The translations under genes and the position numbers were made by a program. From Phytomonospora sp040655735 (GTDB lineage: Bacteria > Actinomycetota > Actinomycetes > Mycobacteriales > Micromonosporaceae), in the NCBI RefSeq assembly GCF_040655735.1, contig NZ_JBFAKK010000009.1:62001-126000 (forward strand): 64,000 nt of DNA, in the 5' to 3' direction. Positions 25,811 to 32,535 of this stretch are shown piece by piece. The notes under the pieces are model-generated. The model did not search any database. It was not told where the DNA came from and worked only from the letters and a program-made list of their open reading frames with translations. Every line of letters starts with the position of its first letter. Positions within the stretch are counted from its first letter, which is position 1.

Positions 25811-26215
25811 TCAGCTGACGAACATCGTCCAGGGAATCGCACCGGTCATCAGTGCTTTGCCGACGAGCTGGATGCGTCCTGTGGCACCGAACAGCCGACA
25901 GAGCGTCTCGATCTCCCGCCGCACCTGCCGGTCACTGATCTCCAGGCTCCGGGCGGTGCGATGGTCCGTCCAGTCCTGCGCCAACCTCCGCAGGATCACC
26001 CGCTGCCGTACCGAAATGTGGCGCCGCCACTCTTGGTTCTCGGGACGGATGGCGGGCACCATCCGCAGCTCAAGCCCTCGGCCCATCTGATCCTGCGGCA
26101 AAGGTCGCTCCCTTCTCGCCCATCGAACGGTGCCGTCCGGCGCCACAACCACGCCACAGTCTGTCCACAGCGCCACATGAACACTGCAAAGCGCCCCCGT
26201 CACCCCCGGATACAA
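25811..26215 (-). CDS. Short LuxR-type HTH protein
   Basis: The 134-residue product carries a C-terminal helix-turn-helix of the LuxR/response-regulator-output type (VRQRVILRRLAQDWTDHRTA, then SLEISDRQVRREIETLCRLF and a TGRIQLVGKAL tail). The N-terminal ~60 residues (GVVVAPDGTVRWARRERPLP) look like the end of a longer sensor domain. It may thus be a truncated regulator of the actinobacterial HTH family. The true start is uncertain. Its position at the right end of the accessory region suggests a cluster regulator, but that is inference. Confidence 0.6.
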   Translation of the reverse strand: MYPGVTGALCSVHVALWTDCGVVVAPDGTVRWARRERPLPQDQMGRGLELRMVPAIRPENQEWRRHISVRQRVILRRLAQDWTDHRTARSLEISDRQVRREIETLCRLFGATGRIQLVGKALMTGAIPWTMFVS

Positions 26216-26624
26216 ATGAGGACCCAGTCGGGCGGCTAGATCGGCGAGTCACGCGCCACACCATCAACCAGATGAACGGAACATAGACTGACCCGCTTTA
26301 CGAACGCTTTATGGCACTCGCTCTCAGCCCTCACCGCGACAGGTTAGGAGGGCCCGGTTGCCACGAACGTTGCCAAAGGGTTGACAACCAGTGGAAGGCG
26401 AGAACACCGCGAAGCCTCCGGTGCTTCCGCGACACTCGTCGACCCGCGCCGAGGTCAGCACCGATGGAGTTCGAGTCACGAGCCACGCTGCCGCCTTGCG
26501 CGGCGTCGCCGCACCGCGAGCACGGCAATCCGGCCAGCGGAGCCGTCGCAGCGGCGACCGACTCGCCGGGCCGTCCAGAGCAGCACCAATACGCAGGCTC
26601 CCGGCCTGTTGTAGGTTCGAACCC
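26216..26624. other. Intergenic region at the right edge of the accessory region
   Basis: About 400 bases with no convincing gene. The last ~40 bases belong to the direct repeat and hold the AKR promoter. A TTGACA occurs near 26380 without a good -10. No integrase gene, tRNA or attachment-site-like sequence was recognised. Confidence 0.5.
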
Positions 26625-26861
26625 ATGGAATATCGCCACCTCGGCCGCTCCGGCCTCGTCATCAGCGAGATCGCCTACGGCAACTGGATCACCCACGGCT
26701 CCCAGGTCGAAGAAGACACCGCGCACGCCTGCATCAAGGCCGCCCTCGACGCCGGCATCACCACCTTCGACACCGCCGACGTCTACGCAAGCACCAAGGC
26801 CGAAGAGGTCATGGGCCGGGCCCTCAAGAACATCCGTAGGCCAAGTATCGAAATCTTCACC
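26586..26861 (+). repeat. Direct repeat, right copy (AKR promoter plus first 79 codons of the intact gene)
   Basis: This is the partner of 5006-5282, in the same orientation. Here the sequence continues without interruption into the remaining 251 codons of a full AKR. It is therefore the reconstituted or original gene, and the left copy is the severed one. Confidence 0.85.
26612..26617 (+). promoter_or_regulatory. Candidate -10 element for a leaderless AKR transcript
   Basis: TAGGTT fits the actinobacterial TANNNT -10 pattern and ends seven bases before the ATG at 26625, so transcription would start at or next to the start codon. No Shine-Dalgarno sequence precedes the ATG. The same element is conserved in the left repeat copy. 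No clear -35 is seen. Confidence 0.45.
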
Positions 26862-27617
26862 AAGGTCTACTGGCCGACGGGCCCTGGCCACAACGACCGC
26901 GGCCTGTCGCGCAAGCACATCATGGAGTCCATCAACGGGTCGCTGACACGGCTCCAGACCGACTACGTCGACTTGTACCAGGCCCACCGCTATGACTACG
27001 AGACGCCGCTGGAAGAGACGATGGAGGCCTTCGCCGACATCGTCCACGCGGGCAAGGCGCACTACATCGGCGTCTCCGAATGGCGGGCCGAGGAGATCCG
27101 GGCGGCGCACGCGCTGGCCCGCGAGCTGAAGATCCAGCTGGTCTCCTCCCAGCCGCAGTACTCGATGCTGTGGCGGGTCATCGAGTCCGAGGTCGTCCCG
27201 ACCTCCGAGGAGTTGGGCATCGGCCAGATCGTCTGGTCGCCGATCGCGCAGGGCGTCCTGACCGGCAAGTACCTGCCGGGTCAGCAGGCACCGGCGGGGT
27301 CGCGTGGGGCCAACGACGACGGCGGCGTGAGCCGCTACCTCAACGACGACGTCCTGACGCGCGTGCAGCGCCTCAAGCCGATCGCGGAGGAGGCGGGCCT
27401 GAGCCTCGCGCAGCTGGCGGTGGCGTGGGTCCTGCAGAACCCGAACGTGTCGGCGGCGATCATCGGCGCCAGCCGTCCCGAGCAGGTCGCGGAGAACGTG
27501 AAGGCCGCCGGCGTGAAGCTCGACGCCGACGCGCTCAAGGCCATCGACGAGATCCTCGACCCGGTCATCGAGCGTGACCCGGCCAAGACCGTCAGCCCGG
27601 CCAAGCGGCCCGGCTAG
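26625..27617 (+). CDS. Aldo/keto reductase (potassium-channel beta-subunit-like)
   Basis: The 330-residue TIM-barrel oxidoreductase has FDTADVYA (Asp, Tyr), EIFTKVYWP (Lys), VDLYQAHRYD (His) and the C-terminal NADPH segment AAIIGASRPEQVAEN. SQPQYSMLWRVIESEVV and WSPIAQGVLTGKYLPG match the Kv-beta/AKR6 and YghZ-like groups. Such enzymes reduce aldehydes and ketones with NADPH, often in detoxification. The upstream in-frame extension to 26391 has no family similarity, so the ATG at 26625 is used. A strong hairpin follows the stop. Its 5' third is duplicated at 5006-5282. Confidence 0.92.
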   Translation: MEYRHLGRSGLVISEIAYGNWITHGSQVEEDTAHACIKAALDAGITTFDTADVYASTKAEEVMGRALKNIRRPSIEIFTKVYWPTGPGHNDRGLSRKHIMESINGSLTRLQTDYVDLYQAHRYDYETPLEETMEAFADIVHAGKAHYIGVSEWRAEEIRAAHALARELKIQLVSSQPQYSMLWRVIESEVVPTSEELGIGQIVWSPIAQGVLTGKYLPGQQAPAGSRGANDDGGVSRYLNDDVLTRVQRLKPIAEEAGLSLAQLAVAWVLQNPNVSAAIIGASRPEQVAENVKAAGVKLDADALKAIDEILDPVIERDPAKTVSPAKRPG

Positions 27618-27627
27618 GGGCGGACTT

Positions 27628-27659
27628 CGGGCGCCGTTTCGTACCGGAAACGGCGCCCG
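27628..27659. terminator. Bidirectional hairpin terminator between AKR and the 67-residue gene
   Basis: A 13-base perfect stem (CGGGCGCCGTTTC with GAAACGGCGCCCG) encloses a 6-base loop between two convergent genes. There is no long T-run, as is common in high-GC actinobacteria. Confidence 0.75.
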
Positions 27660-27666
27660 CTCGCGT

Positions 27667-27870
27667 CTACTCCTGCTCGACGTTGAGGCTCATGCGGTAC
27701 TCGACCCGGTCGTCCTCGAGGAGGATCACCGTCGCCGCGCCCTGCTCGGTGAGCTCCCGCCAGTGCATCCCCAGCCACGACTCGGCGTCGCCCTGGCTCT
27801 GGTGCGACTCCTCCGGACCGGGCTTGCGCTCACCCTCGCCGTCCTCGAGCTGCCACGTCCACACCATCAT
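27667..27870 (-). CDS. Conserved small actinobacterial protein, 67 residues
   Basis: The product starts MMVWTWQLEDGEG and contains a SQGDAESWLGMHWREL segment and TVILLEDDRVEYRMSL. This matches a small protein I recognise from many actinobacteria, without known function. AGAGGGG lies just upstream of the start. The GDAESWLG motif with an acidic C-terminus suggests a small soluble protein. It ends against the AKR terminator and is divergent from cobT. Confidence 0.75.
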   Translation of the reverse strand: MMVWTWQLEDGEGERKPGPEESHQSQGDAESWLGMHWRELTEQGAATVILLEDDRVEYRMSLNVEQE

Positions 27871-27915
27871 GTCCCCTCTCTTTGTCTGCACTGGCAGGCT
27901 ATAGCCTTGCTCCTC

Positions 27916-28962
27916 GTGAGCACTGAGAGCAGTTCGGCCGACATCGCCGCCGAAGCCGCGGCCCCCGACATCACGCAGGTCACCGCGCCCTTCCCCGACG
28001 AGGCGTACTCCGGTGCCACGCGCAACCGCCTGACGACCCTCGACCTGCCCGGCGCGGGCTTCGGCAACGCCGCGAACCTGCTCGCGTGGGTCGGGCGTGT
28101 GCAGGGCTCCGACAACCCTCGTCCGTTCACCGCGGCGCGCGCGATCGTCCTGGCCGGCGCGGTGGAGGGCGAGTTCTCCGCCGGCGACGAGGACCTGCCG
28201 CGCCGGCTCGCCGAGATCGCCGACGGTTCGAGCCCGCTGAGCGTCCTTGCCGACGCCGCCGGAATCGGTCTCGAAGTGGTCGAGGCCGCCGCCTCGGCCG
28301 CGCCGGAGGCCGGCGACACCATGTCGGAGGAGGAGACCGTCGCGGCGATGCAGCGGGGACGCGACCTCGCCGACGCGGCCGTCGACTCCGGTGCCGACCT
28401 GATCGTGCTCGGCGCGCTCGGGCAAGGGCTGCGCACCGCCGCGATCGCGCTGACCGCGCACGCCACGAACTCCGAGGCCATCGGGTGGCTTCCCCGGGTG
28501 CTGGCCGAGCCGGGCCGCTACGACGACGCGGCGTGGATGCGCCGCGCGGCGGCCGTCCGCGACGCCTCGACGAACGCGCGCCCGCAGGCCCGCCGCGCCC
28601 CGGTGATGCTGCGCGCCCTGGGCGGTCCGGCCCTGGCGATCGCCACGGGCCTGGTCGTCGGCGCGGCCTTGCGGCGCACGCCGATCCTCTACGACGGGCC
28701 GGTCGGCGCGGCGGGGGCGATCATGGGCCGCGACATCACGCTCGGCGCGCCGAAGTGGTGCTACGCGCCCGACCACGGCCCGCACAAGCCGGTCGAGAAG
28801 GTCAACGACCTGATCGGCTACCTGCCGGTCTTCGACCTCAAGACCGACCTCGGCGAGGGCGCCACGGCGCTGTCGCTGCTGCCGGTGGTGAACACTCTGC
28901 TGTCGATCGCCTCGACAGGCCGGGTGCACGCGCCGACGCGCGACGACGGCGACGCGACCTGA
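27916..28962 (+). CDS. cobT: Nicotinate-nucleotide--dimethylbenzimidazole phosphoribosyltransferase
   Basis: The 348-residue protein matches the CobT family in length and motifs: RNRLTTLDLPGAGFGNAANL, TMSEEETVAAMQRGRDLADA, DLIVLGALGQGLRTAAIAL and the C-terminal DLKTDLGEGATALSLLPVV. CobT transfers phosphoribose from nicotinate mononucleotide to the lower-ligand base, giving alpha-ribazole phosphate for cobalamin assembly. The GTG at 27916 is chosen because family similarity starts soon after it and upstream sequence belongs to the divergent gene's leader. A cobalamin adenosyltransferase lies 2.2 kb upstream. A proline-poor ~20-residue N-terminal extension is unremarkable. Confidence 0.88.
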   Translation: MSTESSSADIAAEAAAPDITQVTAPFPDEAYSGATRNRLTTLDLPGAGFGNAANLLAWVGRVQGSDNPRPFTAARAIVLAGAVEGEFSAGDEDLPRRLAEIADGSSPLSVLADAAGIGLEVVEAAASAAPEAGDTMSEEETVAAMQRGRDLADAAVDSGADLIVLGALGQGLRTAAIALTAHATNSEAIGWLPRVLAEPGRYDDAAWMRRAAAVRDASTNARPQARRAPVMLRALGGPALAIATGLVVGAALRRTPILYDGPVGAAGAIMGRDITLGAPKWCYAPDHGPHKPVEKVNDLIGYLPVFDLKTDLGEGATALSLLPVVNTLLSIASTGRVHAPTRDDGDAT

Positions 28963-28978
28963 CCTGACCGGCGGCGCC

Positions 28979-29335
28979 TCAGTCCTCCTGGCGCGCGTCG
29001 AACTCCCGGACGGCCTTCTTCGGGGCCGTCCGGCGCCACGCCTCTTCGACGAGGTCGCGCAGTTCGCCCGGGTCGACCTTCTCCAGGTCGACCCGCACCC
29101 AGCCGAAGCGGCCGACGTAGGCGGCCTTCTCGTACACCTCGGGTGACGCGGCGAGCAGTTCGGCCTGCTCCTGGCGGCCGGCCTTCACCGACAGCTCGGT
29201 GCCGCCCTCCTGCCCCATGGCGAGGATCTTGTCGCCGACGCGCAGGGTCGGGTGCCCCCACTCGGCCACGTGGACCTCGCGGCCGCCGGGGAGCTCCAGG
29301 ACCCATTCGCGGACCTGTTCGTAGGTGACCGTCAT
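28979..29335 (-). CDS. MmcQ/YjbR family protein
   Basis: The 118-residue protein has the YjbR double-wing fold pattern: TYEQVREWVLELPGGREV, PTLRVGDKILAMGQE, LSVKAGRQEQAELLAASPEV and YVGRFGWVRVDL followed by LRDLVEEAWRRTAPKK. Family members are small proteins often annotated as DNA-binding, without firmly known function. It is convergent to cobT with 16 bases between. Directly upstream of its start lies the nested MITE, whose insertion may have displaced its promoter. Confidence 0.85.
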   Translation of the reverse strand: MTVTYEQVREWVLELPGGREVHVAEWGHPTLRVGDKILAMGQEGGTELSVKAGRQEQAELLAASPEVYEKAAYVGRFGWVRVDLEKVDPGELRDLVEEAWRRTAPKKAVREFDARQED

Positions 29336-29346
29336 GGGGCCAGGTT

Positions 29347-29689
29347 AGGGCTTGTCCTGTGGGTCTTGTGGGTGCGAGGCGGGAAGCATTTTTCTTCTGG
29401 CCAGACGTTTTGCGGCCCTAGGGCGTGTCCTGGTGATCTTGTGGGTGCGAGGCGAGGCTCGTTTTTCTTCTGGCAAGCCGTTCTTGCGCCCTGGTACCGG
29501 TGTTGTACCTGGGCGAAAGAACGGTGCCGCCAGGGGGAGAACGAGTCCGCCGCAGCCCCACAGTGATCACCCGGACACGCCCTAGTACCGGTGTTGTACT
29601 CGGGCCGTGAAACGGCGCCGCCAGGGGACCTGTGCTCCAAAGAACGCTGAGCCCGTCGCAGCCCCGCAGTGATCCACCGGACACGCCCT
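29347..29689. mobile_element. MITE, outer copy, interrupted by a second copy
   Basis: Terminal inverted repeats of 19 bases bound the element: AGGGCTTGTCCTGTGGGTC at 29347-29365 and the complement of AGGGCGTGTCCGGTGGATC at 29671-29689. With the inner copy removed the outer one is ~180 bases and too short to encode a transposase. Internal segments (CTTGTGGGTGCGAGGCG, TTTTTCTTCTGG, GTACCGGTGTTGTAC, GCCGCCAGGGG) are shared with the inner copy. The GGGC(T/G)TGTCC ends resemble those of actinobacterial IS5-group elements. Confidence 0.8.
29420..29583. mobile_element. MITE, inner copy inserted into the outer copy
   Basis: This is a 164-base element with inverted ends AGGGCGTGTCCTGGTGATC (29420-29438) and its near-complement ending at 29583. 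It is flanked by CTA on both sides, a TNA-type 3-base target duplication. It sits at the centre of the outer element: the outer sequence reads ...GCGGCC-CTA before and CTA-GTACCGG... after, matching the continuous ...CTGGTACCGG of the inner copy itself. Confidence 0.82.
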
Positions 29690-29715
29690 CAGCCCGGCCC
29701 CCGACGTTCGCGGCG

Positions 29716-30819
29716 CTACCTGACCGAAGGCCGCACGAAGGGCGGCTTGACGACGGTCATGGCGACGCGGCGGCCGCGCACGTCGACCTCCACATTCGCG
29801 CCCTCGTCGAGGCCGGCGGCGGTGTCGAGGAGGGCGAGCGCGATGCCGGTCTTCTTCGTCGGGGAGAAGGTCCCCGAGGTGACGGTCCCGACGGCGTCGT
29901 CGCCGTTGTAGACGGTCATGTCGGCGCGGGGGATGCCGCGGCCGGCGGCTTCGAGGCCCCACAGGCGGCGGCCGGGCCCGGCGGCCTTCTCGGCGAGGAG
30001 CGCGTCGCGGCCCCAGAACTCGGGCTTCTTCCAGCCGACGGCCCAGCCGGTGCGGGCCTCGTTGGGGGTGATGTCGAGGGACAGCTCGTGGCCGTGGAGG
30101 GGGTAGCCCATCTCGGTGCGGAGCGTGTCGCGGGCGCCGAGCCCGGCAGGGCGGATGCCCTCGGGCGCGCCGGCCTCGATGAGGGCGTCCCAGACGGCGA
30201 CGGCGCCTTCGGCGGGGACGACGAGTTCGTAGCCGTGCTCGCCGGTGTAGCCGGTGCGGCAGACGACGAGGGACACGTCGCCGAGCTTGGCGTCGGCGAA
30301 GGACATGTACTCGTGGTCGGTGGGCAGGCCGAGGGCGGCGAGCACCTCAGTGGAGCGGGGGCCCTGCACGGCCAGGACGGCGTGGTCGGCGTGCTGCTCT
30401 TCGACGGTGACGCCTTCGGGGGCGGCGGCGGCGAGGCGGCGGGCGACTTCGGCGGTGTTGGCGGCGTTGGGGATGAGGAAGACGCGGTCGTCGCCGTAGA
30501 GGTAGGCGATGAGGTCGTCGACGACGCCTCCGCCGGCGTCGCAGCACAGCGTGTACTGGGCGCGGCCGGGGGCGATGCGGCCGAGGTCGTTGGTGAGGCA
30601 GCGGTTGACGAACTCGGCGGCGCCGGCGCCCCGCACGTCGACCTTGCCGAGGTGCGAGACGTCGAAGACGCCGACGCCGGTGCGCACGGCGGTGTGCTCG
30701 GCGATCACGCCCCCGCCGGCGTATTCGAGGGGCATGTCCCAGCCGCCGAACTCGGCGAACTTGGCACCCGCGGCCACGTGGCGGTCGTGCAGGGGTGATC
30801 GGCGAGACGTCGTGGTCAT
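29716..30819 (-). CDS. gcvT: Glycine cleavage system T protein (aminomethyltransferase)
   Basis: The 367-residue protein matches GcvT throughout: SPLHDRHVAAGAKFAEFGGW, FDVSHLGKVDVRG, TNDLGRIAPGRAQYTLCC, the folate site CRTGYTGEHGYELVVP, GLGARDTLRTEMGYPLHGHE and VTSGTFSPTKKTGIALALL. It transfers the methylene group from the aminomethyl-lipoyl H protein to tetrahydrofolate, releasing ammonia. No other gcv gene is next to it. It is divergent from pepA, an arrangement I also associate with actinobacterial chromosomes. The nested MITE lies just after its stop. Confidence 0.95.
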   Translation of the reverse strand: MTTTSRRSPLHDRHVAAGAKFAEFGGWDMPLEYAGGGVIAEHTAVRTGVGVFDVSHLGKVDVRGAGAAEFVNRCLTNDLGRIAPGRAQYTLCCDAGGGVVDDLIAYLYGDDRVFLIPNAANTAEVARRLAAAAPEGVTVEEQHADHAVLAVQGPRSTEVLAALGLPTDHEYMSFADAKLGDVSLVVCRTGYTGEHGYELVVPAEGAVAVWDALIEAGAPEGIRPAGLGARDTLRTEMGYPLHGHELSLDITPNEARTGWAVGWKKPEFWGRDALLAEKAAGPGRRLWGLEAAGRGIPRADMTVYNGDDAVGTVTSGTFSPTKKTGIALALLDTAAGLDEGANVEVDVRGRRVAMTVVKPPFVRPSVR

Positions 30820-30932
30820 GAGGGCAACTTACCGCGAGGGCGCGGGCCGTACGATCGACGGGATCGGCAAAGATCCACGTGCCACACCGCAGACCAGCAA
30901 AAGGCCTCCAGACACTGATTAAGGACACCGCT

Positions 30933-32414
30933 GTGACCGACCTGACCCTGACCACCGCCGATGCGACGACGCTCGACGTCGACGTTCTCGTCATCGGCCT
31001 GCACAGCGGCGACGAGCTGACCCTCGCCCCGGGTGCCGAGCCCGTCGACGCCGCTTTCGACGGCGCCCTCCTTTCGACCCTCGACCTGCTGGGCGCCTCG
31101 GGTGCGGTCGGCGAGGTCACCCGCTTCGCCTCGCTGGGGAAGGTGACCGCTCCGGTCGTGGCCGCCGTCGGTCTCGGCCCGGTTCCCGAGAACGGCGAGC
31201 CGGTCAAGGCCGAGAGCCTGCGCCGTGCGGCGGGTTCGGTCGCGCGCGCCGCCACGGGCCGCGAGTCGGTCGCGCTGGTGCTGTCCACCGACGGCGACGA
31301 GGGCGCGGCCCTCGCCGAGGGCGCGCTGCTGGGCGCCTACCGCTTCGCCGGGTACAAGACCGAGACCGACCCGAAGAGCAAGTCGGTCGGCACGGTCAGC
31401 CTGGTCGGGTCGGACGCCGACATCGCGCGGGCCACGGCGATCGCGGGCGCGGTCGCCAAGTGCCGCGACTGGGTGAACACGCCGGCGAACATGCTGCGTC
31501 CGCCCGGGTTCGCCGAGCAGGCGGCGGCGCTGGCGACCGAGGCGGGCCTGGAGGTCGAGGTCCTCGACGAGCAGGCCCTGGCCGACGGCGGTTACGGCGG
31601 GATCCTGGCGGTCGGTTCGGGATCGGACGCCAAGCCGCGCCTGGTCCGCATCGCCTACCGCGCCGAGAACGCCACGAAGCACGTCGCGCTGGTCGGCAAG
31701 GGCATCACCTTCGACACCGGCGGCATCTCCATCAAGCCCCCGCAGGGCATGTGGGACATGAAGACCGACATGGGCGGCGCCGCCGCGGTCATCACGACGG
31801 TCCTGGCCGTCGCCGCGCTCAAGCCGAACGTCAACGTCACCGCCTACGCGGCGATGGCCGAGAACATGCTGTCGGGCTCGTCCTACCGTCCCGGCGACGT
31901 CGTCACCGCCTACGGCGGCAAGACGATCGAGGTCCTCAACACCGACGCCGAGGGCCGCATGGTCCTGTGCGACGCGATCGTGCGCGCCGGCGAGGACGAC
32001 CCGGACTTCCTCTACGAGACCTCGACGCTGACCGGCGGGCAGGTCGTGGCACTGGGCAAGCGGACCAGCGGCGTCATGGGCGACGAGACCGAGTGCGCCC
32101 GCGTCAAGGCCGCCGGTGAACGCGTCGGCGAGCTGATGTGGCCGATGCCGTTCCCGGAGGAGATCCACAAGATCATGGACTCCCCCATCGCCGACACCTC
32201 GCAGGTCGCGCAGGGCATGGACCGCGCCGGTCACATGCTCCAGGCGGGCATCTTCCTCTCGCGCTTCGTGAAGGAGGGCCTGCCGTGGGCGCACATCGAC
32301 ATCGCGGGTCCCTCGGGTCACGCGGGTGAGCCCTACGGCTACATCCCGAAGGGCGCCACGGGCATCCCGGTGCGCACGCTGCTCGCGCTGATCGAGGAGC
32401 ACGCGGCGGGTTAG
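30933..32414 (+). CDS. pepA: Leucyl aminopeptidase (M17 family)
   Basis: The 493-residue cytosolic metallopeptidase removes N-terminal residues from peptides. The C-terminal catalytic domain has the two-metal motifs: VGKGITFDTGGISIKP (Lys and Asp ligands), MKTDMGGAAAV and the M17 signature NTDAEGRMVL, followed by FLYETSTLTGG and HIDIAGPSGH. The N-terminal macro-like domain precedes it. The GTG at 30933 follows AAGGA; the extra 18 codons upstream lack similarity. A hairpin at 32432-32466 terminates the gene. Confidence 0.95.
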   Translation: MTDLTLTTADATTLDVDVLVIGLHSGDELTLAPGAEPVDAAFDGALLSTLDLLGASGAVGEVTRFASLGKVTAPVVAAVGLGPVPENGEPVKAESLRRAAGSVARAATGRESVALVLSTDGDEGAALAEGALLGAYRFAGYKTETDPKSKSVGTVSLVGSDADIARATAIAGAVAKCRDWVNTPANMLRPPGFAEQAAALATEAGLEVEVLDEQALADGGYGGILAVGSGSDAKPRLVRIAYRAENATKHVALVGKGITFDTGGISIKPPQGMWDMKTDMGGAAAVITTVLAVAALKPNVNVTAYAAMAENMLSGSSYRPGDVVTAYGGKTIEVLNTDAEGRMVLCDAIVRAGEDDPDFLYETSTLTGGQVVALGKRTSGVMGDETECARVKAAGERVGELMWPMPFPEEIHKIMDSPIADTSQVAQGMDRAGHMLQAGIFLSRFVKEGLPWAHIDIAGPSGHAGEPYGYIPKGATGIPVRTLLALIEEHAAG

Positions 32415-32431
32415 GCCGTCACAGCGTTCCG

Positions 32432-32466
32432 GCGGCGCCGGTCTCCCTCGCGGGGGCCGGCGCCGC
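32432..32466 (+). terminator. Hairpin terminator after pepA
   Basis: A 10-base stem, GCGGCGCCGG (32432-32441) with CCGGCGCCGC (32457-32466), lies 18 bases after the pepA stop. No T-run follows. Confidence 0.65.
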
Positions 32467-32477
32467 TCGCAATCCGG

Positions 32478-32507
32478 TTGTCCGGCGCGGGCGCCCGCGC
32501 CTAGCCT
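32478..32507 (+). promoter_or_regulatory. Candidate promoter of the RNA-repair operon
   Basis: TTGTCC (32478-32483) and TAGCCT (32502-32507) are separated by 18 bases, a good sigma-70-type match for a high-GC organism. Transcription would start near 32514, leaving a short leader with the GAGGGGGA ribosome-binding site before the ATG at 32536. Confidence 0.5.
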
Positions 32508-32535
32508 GTGCGGACAGCCTGAGCGAGGGGGAGCC

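Noticed and set aside
5006..26861. Integrative element with site-specific recombination at the AKR gene
   Set aside because: No integrase, relaxase, excisionase or replication gene was found between the repeats, and the repeats are diverged, unlike att sites created by one integration.
25156..28962. A cobalamin biosynthesis operon formed by the adenosyltransferase and cobT
   Set aside because: The two genes are on opposite strands and separated by a regulator fragment, the AKR and a small gene, so they are not co-transcribed; only loose functional proximity remains.
29632..30798. 388-codon open frame on the + strand opposite gcvT
   Set aside because: The minus strand encodes full-length GcvT with all motifs; the + frame is a Gly/Ala/Val-rich shadow.
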